Source of the DNA: CBDHFQ01 sp965262565
Lineage (GTDB): Bacteria > Bacteroidota > Bacteroidia > J057
DNA length: 64,000 bases
Assembly: GCA_965262565.1 (NCBI GenBank)
Contig: CBDHFQ010000017.1
Coordinates: 124,001-188,000, forward strand
Direction: 5' to 3'
Shown: positions 24,375 through 34,145 of the stretch, piece by piece
Layout of the letters: each line of letters opens with the position of its first letter
Position numbering within the stretch: position 1 is the stretch's first letter
Made by a program: the position numbers and the translations under genes
The notes under the pieces: generated by a model
The model's database searches: none
What the model was told of the DNA's origin: nothing
Seen by the model: only the letters and a program-made list of their open reading frames with translations

Positions 24375-26516
24375 ATGAAGGTTAACCTACTAATCATAAG
24401 TATATTATTTCCCTTGTTTCTTTTTAATACTTCAGCATTAATAGCTCAAAATAGAACGTTTAGAAGATGTGGGACGGATGAGTTGTTGCAGGAGATGATG
24501 AGCAAGGATAATGATTTGGGACAACATATAGAGAATTTAGAGCAGAATTATATCCGTGCCCTAAGATCTTCTTTTCCTGAATCTTCCCTCAGGTCAGCAT
24601 GTGAAGTTTATACGATCCCAGTAGTAGTACATATCATTTATGATGATAATAATAGCAATATTTCAGATGAGCAAGTTATTAGTCAAATAGAAGTATTGAA
24701 TGAAGATTATCGACATCTACCAGAAACTCCGGGGTTTGGGGAAGGAGTGGATATGGGCATTCAATTCTGTTTAGCTGGTAAAGATCCAAATGGGAATGCT
24801 ACCACTGGAATTACCAGAACATTTTCTCCTCTCACATCCCATAATACCTCCAGAGACAGAGATTTAAAAGAGCTTATCAAATGGGAAACAGATCAATATC
24901 TCAATATCTGGGTAGTAAAGAGCCTCGAACAAACCGTAGGCAATGAAACAGAGGAAATCCTGGGATACACGTTTCTTCCAGGCACCATCCAAAAATCGCT
25001 TGAAGGGATTGTCATTTCCAATTTGAATTTTGGAAAAGGAGGGACTGCTCTTCCTCCTTTTAATCGTGGCAGAACGCTCACACATGAAGTTGGACATTAT
25101 CTGGGATTGAGGCATACGTTTAATGAAGGCTGCAGCGGTAACTTAACTCAAACCTGTTTAAGTCAGGGAGACAGGGTCTGTGATACGCCTGCTGAGCAGC
25201 AACCCAAATATGGTTGCCCTTCTAATTCAAATAGCTGTACAGAAGAAGGATGTGATTTAGCTGATCCGATCAGAAATTATATGAATTATGTAGATGATGT
25301 ATGTATGGATCAATTTACCGATGGACAAAGGGATAGAATCCGATTTTTTATTTCTGATCCCGGTTTTACCCTAAACCAGATCACTTCCGCCTCAAATCTT
25401 ATCGCTACTGGTTGTACCATGGAATTACTGCCAGGTTTACCTGAGCCCAAGTTTTCAGCAGATCAGGTAAATATATGTCCTGGAACTACAGTACAATTCA
25501 GTAATGAATCTGAAGGATGTATAGAAAGTGTTAGTTGGACGTTCGAAGGAGGAAATCCTGCCGTTTCGACAGCGGATAATCCCAGTGTTACTTACGCTAC
25601 TCCCGGGATATATGAAGTTGTCCTTAGCCTGAAAAATGGAAATACGGAAATAGAGGAAGTTCGGGAAAGCTTTATCCAGGTCATAGATGCTCCCATTTCA
25701 CCACCTTTATCCGTTAATTTCGAGTCTGCTACGATTCCTCAAAGCTGGAAAAATGAAGATGAAGCAGGAGATGGTGGATGGGAGATTGCTGAGAACACTG
25801 GCGGGGAAGGGAATTTTGCTTTAGTTTTGCCCAATTTTCAGCGAAACAGTGGATGCTCCATAGATAGATTTATATCACCTACCATAGATCTGTCTAACTC
25901 TGCGCAAGCTACCCTTAGTTTTGATTATGCCTATAGAGCAGCAGGAACGGTTGCAGAACAGGCTGATAGTCTGATCATAGAAATTTTTAACAGTTGTGGA
26001 GATTTTTCTGAAGTTCTCTTTGCGCAAGGAGGGGCCTTACTCTCCACTGCTCAGGGCTTTAATTCTACGGTCGAATATATACCGAGCTCCAGCGATTGGA
26101 GGACGTTAAATCTCGATTTAAGTCAGTACGTAGGAGAATCTGAAGTACGCATTTCATTTACTCAAAAAGGTAAAGGGGGCCAGAATTTTTATTTGGACGA
26201 TATTTCCCTTTTAACTGAAACGGTTAGTGCTGATGATGACCTTGATTTAGCTTCCGCCAGCCCATTGTATCCCAATCCTTTCAGGGATGAACTTCATATT
26301 GAATTGACTTTCTCTCAAGGTACTTCTATGACTATGAAGATGATGGATCTGGAAGGGACATCTATTTGGTCTCAAACTCTGAAACATGTTCCAGCCGGAA
26401 CTTTTTCATATGCTATAGATGAGGGAATTTTGGAAGGATTGAGTCCAGGAATTTACTTGTTTGCTATGGAGGTGAATGAAGCTCGTAGTATAAGGAAAGT
26501 GGTTAAATTTCCATAA
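24375..26516 (+). CDS. Secreted M43 (pappalysin-like) metalloprotease with T9SS sorting domain
   Basis: A 713-residue exported protease. After the signal peptide (ending LIAQN), the M43 catalytic domain reaches to about residue 340: the zinc site THEVGHYLGLRH near 237-248 gives the three His and the catalytic Glu, and NYMNYVDDVC near 302-311 holds the Met-turn. Next a PKD domain, residues 352-440 (PGTTVQFSNES, VSWTFEGGNP, YATPGIYEVVLSL), then a MAM-like jelly roll, 445-622 (NFESATIPQSWKNEDEAGDGG through NFYLDDISLL). The last 80 residues are a T9SS type A sorting domain (LYPNPFRDELHIELTF to SIRKVVKFP). The same PKD plus jelly-roll pair occurs in the large S8 protease of this window. Confidence 0.93.
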   Translation: MKVNLLIISILFPLFLFNTSALIAQNRTFRRCGTDELLQEMMSKDNDLGQHIENLEQNYIRALRSSFPESSLRSACEVYTIPVVVHIIYDDNNSNISDEQVISQIEVLNEDYRHLPETPGFGEGVDMGIQFCLAGKDPNGNATTGITRTFSPLTSHNTSRDRDLKELIKWETDQYLNIWVVKSLEQTVGNETEEILGYTFLPGTIQKSLEGIVISNLNFGKGGTALPPFNRGRTLTHEVGHYLGLRHTFNEGCSGNLTQTCLSQGDRVCDTPAEQQPKYGCPSNSNSCTEEGCDLADPIRNYMNYVDDVCMDQFTDGQRDRIRFFISDPGFTLNQITSASNLIATGCTMELLPGLPEPKFSADQVNICPGTTVQFSNESEGCIESVSWTFEGGNPAVSTADNPSVTYATPGIYEVVLSLKNGNTEIEEVRESFIQVIDAPISPPLSVNFESATIPQSWKNEDEAGDGGWEIAENTGGEGNFALVLPNFQRNSGCSIDRFISPTIDLSNSAQATLSFDYAYRAAGTVAEQADSLIIEIFNSCGDFSEVLFAQGGALLSTAQGFNSTVEYIPSSSDWRTLNLDLSQYVGESEVRISFTQKGKGGQNFYLDDISLLTETVSADDDLDLASASPLYPNPFRDELHIELTFSQGTSMTMKMMDLEGTSIWSQTLKHVPAGTFSYAIDEGILEGLSPGIYLFAMEVNEARSIRKVVKFP

Positions 26517-26842
26517 TGTAGTAGGAGATGTTCCTATAATTAAACAGCCGCAAGTTAAGGACTTGCGGCCGCCACACACACGACAAACTATTATTATACT
26601 TACCTAATACATACTAGAACAAAATATCTCACATTTATTGTTCTTAATAAGAGCATAAGGGCCAGGCCTTTATTGTGAGTATTTGTTATACTATATATTG
26701 TATATTTAAGATTCAAAAATGTAAATTAATTCCCAACCGTGCCATCTATTTGAATAAGCGTGTCTTGTAGAAGTAATACCACTTCTCTCAAGATATCAAC
26801 ATTATAACAGATAACGGATATTATACCCTACCTTTTTTATAA
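26517..26842. other. 326-bp intergenic region with one GC-rich hairpin
   Basis: The only clear element is a perfect 9-bp hairpin, GCCGCAAGT / ACTTGCGGC at 26547-26555 and 26561-26569, 30 bases after the protease stop. No T-run follows on either strand, so it is only a possible terminator. The remainder is AT-rich and holds no convincing gene. Confidence 0.5.
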
Positions 26843-28600
26843 TTAAGCAAATTGTAACTGATGAAGCTGGAAATATGCTCCCTCCTGATCCAGTAATGAT
26901 TCGTGGGTGCCTCTCTCAATAATTTTTCCTTTTCTCAGAACAATGATCTTATCAGATTTCTGTATAGTAGATAATCTATGGGCTATGATCACAGAGGTTC
27001 GACCTGCCATCACCTTATCAACAGCTTTTTGAATTAGCTCTTCTGATTCTGTATCAATATTAGCTGTCGCCTCATCCAGTACCAATATACTGGGATTGTA
27101 TACTAATACTCTTGCGAAAGCGATAAGCTGTCTTTGACCAAGAGATAAAGTGGCCCCTCTTTCTTTTACTTTGTAATCATACTGACCTGGCAACTGCATA
27201 ATAAAATCGTGGACTCCTACCTGTTTGGCTGCTATTTCTATTTGATCATGAGGAATTTGATCATTGTTGAGGGTAATATTTTCTTTAATACTTCCAGAAA
27301 AAAGAAATACATCCTGCAGCACTACTCCAATTAAACTTCTCAAATATCCAATATCATATTGTTGGATATCGGTCCCGTTTATCAATATAGATCCTTTTTG
27401 GATCTCGTAAAACCTGGAAAGTAAGTTGATGATAGTGGTCTTTCCTGATCCCGTAGCACCGACTAAGGCTACTTTTTCCCCTGGCAATATAGAGAAATTA
27501 ATATCCTGAAGTACCCACTCAGGTTCATTATAAGCAAAAGAAACATCCTTAAACTCAACGGATAACGCTGCGGCATGCTCATGTTGGGTTATTTTTCCGT
27601 TATTTGGAATAAACTCATGTGTATCTAACACTTTGAAAATCCTTTCCCCGCTAACCATTCCTAATTGAAGCGTATTAAACTGATCTGCCAATAATCTCAA
27701 AGGACGGAAGAACATTTGGAGGTACATGATGAATGCAACCAATACCCCAAAAGTGATCTCATCTCTCAAAACTCTACTTGCTCCATACCAAACTAATATA
27801 CCCATACCGAGAGCTGTAATAATTTCTACTGCCGGAAAGAAAATACTGTAATAAAGGACTGAGTTCAGGTTAGCTTTTTTGAGTTTTACATTGATCTGGT
27901 CAAAATTATTCATTTCTTGCTTTTCACGATTAAAAATGTGGATGACCAGCATACCTGTAATATGCTCCTGTAAAAAGGCATTCATATCACTTATAGCATT
28001 TCTCACTTTTTGAAAGGCAACTTTTACTTTATTTTTAAATATGTAGGTAGCGCCCAGGAAGAGCGGCATAGTTGTTAACACAATAAAGGTCAGTTTCCAA
28101 TTGATGTAGAGCATATATCCTACAATGGCAAACAATTGGAGAAGTTCACCTAACATCCTCACTAATCCTGAGCTAAATACATCGTTCAGTGTTTCTACAT
28201 CATTAATAGTTCTGGTTTGCAACCTTCCTATAGGAGTATTATCAAAATACTTTAATTTTAAATGGAGAATATGTTGAAAAATTTGTTTGCGGATATCTCT
28301 GATGATACTCTGTCCCAGCCAGTTTGTTAGATAAGTATTTCCATACATAATCATTGCTTCCAGCACAAGAATCCCCAGAATGATAAAAATTCCTACTTGA
28401 AGCCCCAGAACATCTGCATCTGCTATAGGGCCATCTAGTAAATATTGAACCAGTATAGGCCTTAGCGGCCCTAGAATAGATAAACTTATGGTTAGAAAAA
28501 CAGCCAAGAAAAACAGTCCTCTATATGGCTTTACATAAGCAAGAAGGCGCATGACCAATGCTTGATCAATTACCTTCCCTTTTGAGTTATTTTCAGACAT
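26843..28600 (-). CDS. MsbA-like ABC exporter (fused membrane and ATPase domains)
   Basis: A 585-residue half-size ABC exporter: six transmembrane helices in residues 15-300, then the nucleotide-binding domain. Walker A is GATGSGKTTI, the signature LSLGQRQLIAFAR, Walker B ILVLDEATANID and the switch His is in IAHRLSTI. Homodimers of this class export lipids, drugs or peptides; MsbA-type lipid A flipping cannot be told from drug export by sequence here. The frame is open upstream to 28684, but that stretch overlaps lpdA; the ATG at 28600 (MSENNSKGKVIDQ) is the right start, leaving a seven-base gap after lpdA. The two genes are probably co-transcribed. Confidence 0.93.
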   Translation of the reverse strand: MSENNSKGKVIDQALVMRLLAYVKPYRGLFFLAVFLTISLSILGPLRPILVQYLLDGPIADADVLGLQVGIFIILGILVLEAMIMYGNTYLTNWLGQSIIRDIRKQIFQHILHLKLKYFDNTPIGRLQTRTINDVETLNDVFSSGLVRMLGELLQLFAIVGYMLYINWKLTFIVLTTMPLFLGATYIFKNKVKVAFQKVRNAISDMNAFLQEHITGMLVIHIFNREKQEMNNFDQINVKLKKANLNSVLYYSIFFPAVEIITALGMGILVWYGASRVLRDEITFGVLVAFIMYLQMFFRPLRLLADQFNTLQLGMVSGERIFKVLDTHEFIPNNGKITQHEHAAALSVEFKDVSFAYNEPEWVLQDINFSILPGEKVALVGATGSGKTTIINLLSRFYEIQKGSILINGTDIQQYDIGYLRSLIGVVLQDVFLFSGSIKENITLNNDQIPHDQIEIAAKQVGVHDFIMQLPGQYDYKVKERGATLSLGQRQLIAFARVLVYNPSILVLDEATANIDTESEELIQKAVDKVMAGRTSVIIAHRLSTIQKSDKIIVLRKGKIIERGTHESLLDQEGAYFQLHQLQFA

Positions 28601-28607
28601 ATTGAAT

Positions 28608-30020
28608 TTAAAGATGAATAATTCGATTCTCTGTTGCTCCCAGTGCCGCCTCTTTAACAGATTCAGAAAAAGTAGGATGCGCATGAGAGAAGACAGCGAT
28701 ATCTTCTGCAGAAGCCCGATATTCTAATCCCATCACTCCTTCCATAATCATATCTGCAGCTCTTGGCCCGATGATATGCATTCCTAATAGTTCATCTGTC
28801 TCTGCATGAGAAAGAATCTTTACAAATCCTGCTTTATCATCCATGCTGGCCCTTGCTCTACCAGACGCTTTAAACGGAAAGGTACCATTTTTATATGGAA
28901 TCTTCTGTTCTTTTAATTCCTCCTCTGTATAGCCTACCCCTGCTACTTCCGGCCAGGTATAAACCACATTAGGTATTGCTCTGTAATTAATATGTGGATG
29001 CTTCTTTGAAATTACTTCGGCGACAAACATACCTTCTTCGGAAGCTTTATGCGCTAACATGGCCCCGCGAATAACATCACCGATAGCGTAAACTCCTTTG
29101 ACCGAAGTTTCGAGGTACTCGTTTACCGGGATTCGGCCTCTATCGGTTTCTATTCCAATGTTCTCTAACCCTAAATTATCCGTATAAGGCTTTCTTCCTA
29201 CAGCGAGAAGACAAATATCACCCTTAAATTCTACCGTTTCTCCTTTGCCATTATCAGCGGAAACTATCACTTTGTTTCTGCTAACTTTAGCACCTGTTAC
29301 TTTATGTTTGAAGTGTACCGTATAATCATATTCTTTTTTCAGGATTTTAGCTAATTCTTTTCCCAAAGCACCATCCATTACAGGGATGAGCTTATCTGCC
29401 ATTTCCAAGACCGTAACTTTGCTCCCCAGCCTTCCAAATACAGAAGCAAATTCTGAAGCAATAACTCCACCTCCAATGATAATTATATGCTTTGGCAGAT
29501 TAGTAACCTCCAGTGCTTCAGTAGAAGTGATGATATGTTTTCCATCTACTTCCATTCCCGGTATGATAATTGGCTCGGAACCTGTAGCAATGATCACATT
29601 TTTTGTGGTTAACTCTCTGGTTTTCCCATCATTATCTTTAACGATAATAGTTTGTGCATCCTTAAAACTTCCAGTGCCCTGATGTACCTCTATCTTATTT
29701 TTCCTCATCAGAAATGCTACCCCATCAGTTGTTTTTTTAACAACATCCGCTTTTCTTTTTATCATTTGAGGTAAATCTACCTTTAGCCCTGACACCTTAA
29801 TGCCATGTTCTTCAAACTGATGTTTTGCCTGATAAAAATGCTCTGTGGAATCAAGTAAAGCTTTGGAGGGAATACATCCTACATTTAGACAAGTACCTCC
29901 CAATGTAGGTTCCTTTTCTATGATAGCTGTATTCATTCCCAATTGTGCACAACGTATAGCTGCTACATATCCTCCGGGACCAGAACCGATAACAATGGTG
30001 TCATAATTTGTTGAAGCCAT
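28608..30020 (-). CDS. lpdA: Dihydrolipoyl dehydrogenase
   Basis: A 470-residue FAD/NAD enzyme (E3) that reoxidises the lipoyl groups of pyruvate and 2-oxoglutarate dehydrogenases and the glycine cleavage system. The FAD-binding motif GSGPGGYVAAIRCAQLG is at residues 12-28, the redox-active Cys pair is in GGTCLNVGCIPSKALL near 42-57, the NAD motif is IIGGGVIASEFASVFGRLG, and the C-terminal catalytic His-Glu pair is in SHAHPTFSE. The length is typical. It starts a two-gene unit with the ABC exporter; other dehydrogenase-complex genes are not in the window. A good promoter lies 85 bases upstream. Confidence 0.97.
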   Translation of the reverse strand: MASTNYDTIVIGSGPGGYVAAIRCAQLGMNTAIIEKEPTLGGTCLNVGCIPSKALLDSTEHFYQAKHQFEEHGIKVSGLKVDLPQMIKRKADVVKKTTDGVAFLMRKNKIEVHQGTGSFKDAQTIIVKDNDGKTRELTTKNVIIATGSEPIIIPGMEVDGKHIITSTEALEVTNLPKHIIIIGGGVIASEFASVFGRLGSKVTVLEMADKLIPVMDGALGKELAKILKKEYDYTVHFKHKVTGAKVSRNKVIVSADNGKGETVEFKGDICLLAVGRKPYTDNLGLENIGIETDRGRIPVNEYLETSVKGVYAIGDVIRGAMLAHKASEEGMFVAEVISKKHPHINYRAIPNVVYTWPEVAGVGYTEEELKEQKIPYKNGTFPFKASGRARASMDDKAGFVKILSHAETDELLGMHIIGPRAADMIMEGVMGLEYRASAEDIAVFSHAHPTFSESVKEAALGATENRIIHL

Positions 30021-30104
30021 AAGTTCTTAAATATTGAAAAGATGGTAATGGTTAGTTAAGTAAAAATCAGGTGTAAATTGAATCTTTATACTATTGTATT
30101 CTGT

Positions 30105-30136
30105 TAAAGTTATCTTAGTTCTTTTCATTTCCCAAA
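30105..30136 (-). promoter_or_regulatory. Promoter of lpdA
   Basis: On the minus strand TTTG (30136-30133), a 20-base spacer and TAACTTTA (30112-30105) match the phylum consensus TTTG / TAnnTTTG at 7 of 8 positions of the second box. Confidence 0.65.
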
Positions 30137-30162
30137 GCCTGCAGCAATGATATTATTTAAAT

Positions 30163-30196
30163 AAAAAAAACGGATCCAATATAAGAATCCGTTTTT
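30163..30196 (-). terminator. Intrinsic terminator after the YceI gene
   Basis: On the minus strand AAAAACGGAT (30196-30187) pairs with ATCCGTTTTT (30175-30166), and T's continue to 30163. It ends the YceI transcript before the lpdA promoter. Confidence 0.8.
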
Positions 30197-30219
30197 ATAC
30201 TTATTTATCTAAATGATAA

Positions 30220-31017
30220 TTATTCAGCAGATGCTCTGGAAGCTTCCGCTTCCCCTGCTAAATATACATAGAAATTAATGTCATCATTAATGATGTTGTC
30301 AGCAACTAAATCAGTGAAAACTGAACCAGAGTTAAAATTCACTTCCCATACAGTACGATCGATAGAAAAAGATGCTTCGGCAAGCAATTTATCCCCATCA
30401 ACTGTTACTTTAGCAGGAAAAGTAACTTCCTTAGTTACCCCTTTGATTTGAAGGTTTCCAGATATATGGTGAGTAGCTCCTTCAACTCCTTCAATGGGTT
30501 CTGCTTTAGTAATTACAAGAGAGGCAGTAGGATAATTTTCAACATCAAAGAAATCATCAGACTTTAAATGCCCCTCCAATTTAGTCTTATCTTCGGGATC
30601 CTCTACTGTGTTGTCCTCTAGGGTAGACATGTCAACTTCAAAATTTCCAGCAACGATGTTTCCTCCTTCAACAGCTAATTCTCCACTGGAAATTGCAATA
30701 TCTCCAATATGGTCATAAGCAACTTTCTTTCCTCTCCAGGTCAGTTTGCTATCTTCAGTGTTAATGTCAAAAACAGTAGCGGATGCAGGAGCTTCAGCTG
30801 CAGGAGCTTCATCAGCAACCTCAGCTGCCTGATAATTCTGTTCACGAATTCCTTCCAGAGTGGTTACAGCCGCTGAAATCATATTAGATGCAGCGTCTTT
30901 TACTTCAGTAACAACCTCTTCTGCTTTTTCTTCAGCTGCTTTTTGCTGAGACTCGTCGCAAGCAGCAATAAAAGTTACAAATAAGGTGGCTAGTAAAAAT
31001 AATTTGAGTTTGTTCAT
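30220..31017 (-). CDS. YceI-family lipoprotein
   Basis: A 265-residue lipoprotein, lipobox Cys at residue 20 (FVTFIAAC). Residues 24-75 are an Ala/Glu-rich, helical tether. The YceI domain follows, an extended lipocalin-like beta-barrel that binds polyisoprenoid-type lipids in known members: KLTWRGKKVAYDHIGDIAI, GNFEVDMSTLEDNTVEDPEDK with LEGHLKSDDFFDVENYPTAS, and SFSIDRTVWEVNFNSGSVF near the end. The exact lipid is not known. It has its own promoter and terminator, so it is a single-gene unit, divergent from the sdh operon. Confidence 0.93.
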   Translation of the reverse strand: MNKLKLFLLATLFVTFIAACDESQQKAAEEKAEEVVTEVKDAASNMISAAVTTLEGIREQNYQAAEVADEAPAAEAPASATVFDINTEDSKLTWRGKKVAYDHIGDIAISSGELAVEGGNIVAGNFEVDMSTLEDNTVEDPEDKTKLEGHLKSDDFFDVENYPTASLVITKAEPIEGVEGATHHISGNLQIKGVTKEVTFPAKVTVDGDKLLAEASFSIDRTVWEVNFNSGSVFTDLVADNIINDDINFYVYLAGEAEASRASAE

Positions 31018-31039
31018 AATTTTATCGTGTTGTGTTACG

Positions 31040-31072
31040 CAAATTTAAGGTAAAATATTTAGGCATACACAA
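31040..31072 (-). promoter_or_regulatory. Promoter of the YceI gene
   Basis: On the minus strand TTG (31072-31070) is followed after 22 bases by TAAATTTG (31047-31040), a perfect TAnnTTTG box. The spacer is slightly longer than usual. The gene begins 23 bases further on. Confidence 0.6.
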
Positions 31073-31260
31073 TAAACAGGCTTTCTATTTAGCTTAGTAT
31101 TAGTATTAAATGCCCTGAATTACAACATGTATAAAACATTTCATTTTATATCTATGTTATAAAGATTATTATATATATTGAAAGCATAATATAAAATGAA
31201 AGAATGTTGTGTTCTTTTCAATTAGAATGATTCTAAAAACCATGCCGAAAAAATTGTAGC

Positions 31261-31291
31261 TTGACATTAGATAACAGTGAAGGTAATTTTG
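31261..31291 (+). promoter_or_regulatory. Promoter of the sdhCAB operon
   Basis: TTG (31261-31263), a 20-base spacer and TAATTTTG (31284-31291) match the Bacteroidota consensus perfectly. The leader to the sdhC start would be about 43 bases. Upstream, 31080-31260, is AT-rich with no other feature I can name. Confidence 0.75.
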
Positions 31292-31339
31292 ATATATTTA
31301 ACTTACTTAATTCACTACTACCAACATTAATGCTAGATT

Positions 31340-32179
31340 ATGAGTACAATTGCATCAGCATTTTCACATTCCATTGGCAAAAAACTTATAATGGCACTTT
31401 CGGGACTGTTTTTAGTCTCTTTCTTATTAGTGCATGTAAGTGGAAACACCCTTCTTTTTAAGGGAGATGGAGGAGTAGCCTTTAATGAATATACTAAATT
31501 CATGACAACTAATCCTTTAACAAAAGTATTAGAATGGGTACTTTTTGCCGGTTTTCTAATCCATATCGCTTATGGCATATGGATATCTTCATTGAACAAT
31601 AAAGCAAGACCTGTAAAGTATGCTTATAAAGGAGGTCGTAATTCCAGAAGTTCTTGGTTCTCCAGAAACATGATCACATCAGGAAGTATTGTATTAGCCT
31701 TTCTTGTCATTCATTTAGTGATGTTTTGGGGACAGTATCACTTTGGAGAAGGCGAGTCTGTCTCACTTGACGAAGCTTATCACCAATCCTGGAAAGTTAC
31801 TCAGCCGGTGTTCACTGCTTCAAACCAACCCGCAGTAAATGAGTTGGGTGAAAGTATCGTAGCACCTGATAGTTACATCAGTAAAGATCAATATGAACTC
31901 TTGAAGTCTATGGGAGTTTCTGATGTTCAAGGAATTTCAATGACAAAAGTGGTAGAATTTTCTTTTTCACAACCACTAATTGTCATTTTTTATGTCCTGG
32001 CGATGATCTTATTAGCTTTCCACTTGATTCATGGTTTTCAAAGTGGATTCAGAACAATGGGATTAATTCATAAAAAATACACTCCTATTATTAAGGCGGT
32101 AGGATTTATTGTTGCTATCGTCATACCAATTACATTTGCTTTAATGCCTATATGGTTTTATGTACAAACACTGATATAA
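31340..32179 (+). CDS. sdhC: Succinate dehydrogenase cytochrome b subunit
   Basis: A 279-residue, five-helix membrane subunit of complex II, of the b558 type that has a single anchor polypeptide with two hemes. Transmembrane segments with candidate heme-ligand His residues include LFLVSFLLVHVSGNTLLF, LFAGFLIHIAYGIWI, IVLAFLVIHLVMFWGQY and MILLAFHLIHGFQSGF. A periplasmic loop of about 60 residues lies between helices 3 and 4. The ATG at 31340 is the first in frame after the promoter. It is the first gene of sdhCAB, the usual order in Bacteroidota; the complex transfers electrons from succinate to menaquinone, or works in reverse as fumarate reductase. Confidence 0.95.
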   Translation: MSTIASAFSHSIGKKLIMALSGLFLVSFLLVHVSGNTLLFKGDGGVAFNEYTKFMTTNPLTKVLEWVLFAGFLIHIAYGIWISSLNNKARPVKYAYKGGRNSRSSWFSRNMITSGSIVLAFLVIHLVMFWGQYHFGEGESVSLDEAYHQSWKVTQPVFTASNQPAVNELGESIVAPDSYISKDQYELLKSMGVSDVQGISMTKVVEFSFSQPLIVIFYVLAMILLAFHLIHGFQSGFRTMGLIHKKYTPIIKAVGFIVAIVIPITFALMPIWFYVQTLI

Positions 32180-32201
32180 AACATCCAATAAAACATAACA
32201 G

Positions 32202-34124
32202 ATGATTTTAGACGCTAAAGTTCCCAAAGGTCCTATTGCAGAAAAATGGGAAAACCATAAATTTAATATAAAGCTTGTTAACCCGGCTAACAAAAGAAAA
32301 TTCAAAGTCATAGTCATTGGAACCGGACTGGCAGGTGCTTCTGCAGCAGCTTCTTTAGCTGAATTAGGATATAAAGTAACTACATTTACATTTCACGATT
32401 CCCCTAGAAGAGCACACAGTATTGCAGCCCAGGGAGGCATTAATGCTGCTAAAAACTATCAAAATGATGGCGACAGTATATATCGCTTATTTTATGATAC
32501 CGTTAAAGGCGGAGATTATCGTTCCAGAGAAGCAAATGTATATCGCTTATCTCAGGTGAGTGTTAACATTATAGACCAATGTGTAGCACAAGGAGTACCG
32601 TTCGCACGGGAGTATGGAGGATACCTTAATAACCGTTCTTTCGGGGGAGCTCAGGTTTCCAGAACTTTTTACGCGAGGGGGCAAACGGGCCAGCAATTGC
32701 TTTTAGGAGCTTACAGTGCTTTAAGTCGGCAAATATCTCTGGGAAATGTAGAATCTTTGACCAGAAGAGAAGTATTAGATTATGTGCTTGTAGACGGACA
32801 CTGTAAAGGAGTTATATGTGTAAACCTATTGACGGGAGCATTGGAAAAACACGCTGCAGATGCAGTCGTTATCGCATCTGGAGGATATGGAAATGTATAT
32901 TTTCTCTCTACGAATGCGATGAATTCCAACACCTCTGCCGCCTGGAGAGCACATAGAAAAGGGGCTCTTTTTGCCAATCCATGTTATGTTCAGATCCACC
33001 CTACTTGTATTCCTGTCAGCGGGCATTATCAGTCTAAGCTAACACTCATGAGTGAGAGTTTACGAAATGATGGAAGAGTATGGGTTCCTAAAAAAACAGG
33101 AGATTACAGAGCACCTAAAGATATTCCTGAGAATGAACGAGACTATTATCTGGAGAGAAGATATCCATCCTTCGGGAATCTTGTACCGAGAGATGTTGCC
33201 TCGAGAAACGCAAAGATCGTGTGTGATGAAGGTAGAAGTGTATCTCCTAAAGGGAATGCGGTCTATCTGGACTTTGAAGATGCCATCAGTCGATTAGGAG
33301 AAGATGCTATTAAGGCCAGATACGGAAATCTTTTTGATATGTATGAGCGCATTACTGATGAAGATCCGTATAAAACTCCTATGAGAATTTTCCCTGCAGT
33401 TCATTACACTATGGGAGGTCTTTGGGTTGACTACAATTTAATGACCAATATTCCTGGACTTTATGCTCTAGGAGAAGCCAATTTTTCTGATCATGGAGCT
33501 AACAGATTGGGAGCAAGTGCCCTTATGCAAGGTCTGGCTGATGGATACTTCGTCATACCATTCACGATTGGTGATTATTTAGCTTCTCAACCACTAAACG
33601 ATCACGTACAAGATGATCATTCCGCTTTCACTGAAGCAGAACAGGAGTCGAAGGAACATATTAATCAGCTAATGACTATCAAAGGAGAAGATCCTCGTTC
33701 AGTGGATCATTTTCATCAGAAATTGGGAAAAGTGATGTGGGATCATTGTGGAATTACCAGAAATCAGGAAGGTTTAACTAAGGCGAAGAAAATGGTTCAG
33801 GAAATCAAGGAAGATTTTTGGGCCAATGTAAAAGTTCCCGGTAGCGACCAGGAATACAATCCCGAATTACAGAAAGCCTGGCGACTGGTAGACTTCTTAG
33901 AACTGGGTGAGTTAATGATCGATGATGCTATGGATAGAAAAGAATCCTGTGGATGTCATTTGCGCGAAGAGTATCAAACAGAAGAAGGAGAAGCTATGAG
34001 AAATGATCAGGATTACGCCTATGTATCTGCCTGGGAATATCAAGGAAAAGATCTTCCCGAAACTTTGCACAAAGAAGATCTCTCCTTCGAATTTGTAGAA
34101 CTAAAAACGCGTAGTTATAAATAA
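32202..34124 (+). CDS. sdhA: Succinate dehydrogenase/fumarate reductase flavoprotein subunit
   Basis: A 640-residue FAD subunit of complex II. The dinucleotide-binding motif VIGTGLAGASAAASLAELG is near residues 44-62, and the covalent-FAD region is seen at SIAAQGGINAAKN, where the nearby His in RRAHSI carries FAD. The substrate site appears as QIHPTCIP, the capping-domain Arg in VPRDVASR, and HYTMGGLWVD with GLYALGEANFSDHGANRLGAS near 422-443. Its length and gene order (C, A, B, gaps of 22 and 21 bases) are those of Bacteroidota complex II. It can oxidise succinate in the TCA cycle. Confidence 0.97.
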   Translation: MILDAKVPKGPIAEKWENHKFNIKLVNPANKRKFKVIVIGTGLAGASAAASLAELGYKVTTFTFHDSPRRAHSIAAQGGINAAKNYQNDGDSIYRLFYDTVKGGDYRSREANVYRLSQVSVNIIDQCVAQGVPFAREYGGYLNNRSFGGAQVSRTFYARGQTGQQLLLGAYSALSRQISLGNVESLTRREVLDYVLVDGHCKGVICVNLLTGALEKHAADAVVIASGGYGNVYFLSTNAMNSNTSAAWRAHRKGALFANPCYVQIHPTCIPVSGHYQSKLTLMSESLRNDGRVWVPKKTGDYRAPKDIPENERDYYLERRYPSFGNLVPRDVASRNAKIVCDEGRSVSPKGNAVYLDFEDAISRLGEDAIKARYGNLFDMYERITDEDPYKTPMRIFPAVHYTMGGLWVDYNLMTNIPGLYALGEANFSDHGANRLGASALMQGLADGYFVIPFTIGDYLASQPLNDHVQDDHSAFTEAEQESKEHINQLMTIKGEDPRSVDHFHQKLGKVMWDHCGITRNQEGLTKAKKMVQEIKEDFWANVKVPGSDQEYNPELQKAWRLVDFLELGELMIDDAMDRKESCGCHLREEYQTEEGEAMRNDQDYAYVSAWEYQGKDLPETLHKEDLSFEFVELKTRSYK

Positions 34125-34145
34125 AAAAAGTTAGTACTCCATATT

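Noticed and set aside
26547..26569. GC-rich hairpin after the M43 protease as an intrinsic terminator
   Set aside because: There is no T-run on either side, so it is noted only as a hairpin within the intergenic entry.
28600..28684. Upstream extension of the ABC exporter frame overlapping lpdA
   Set aside because: The extra residues are not part of the family, and the ATG at 28600 gives a normal N terminus with a seven-base gap.
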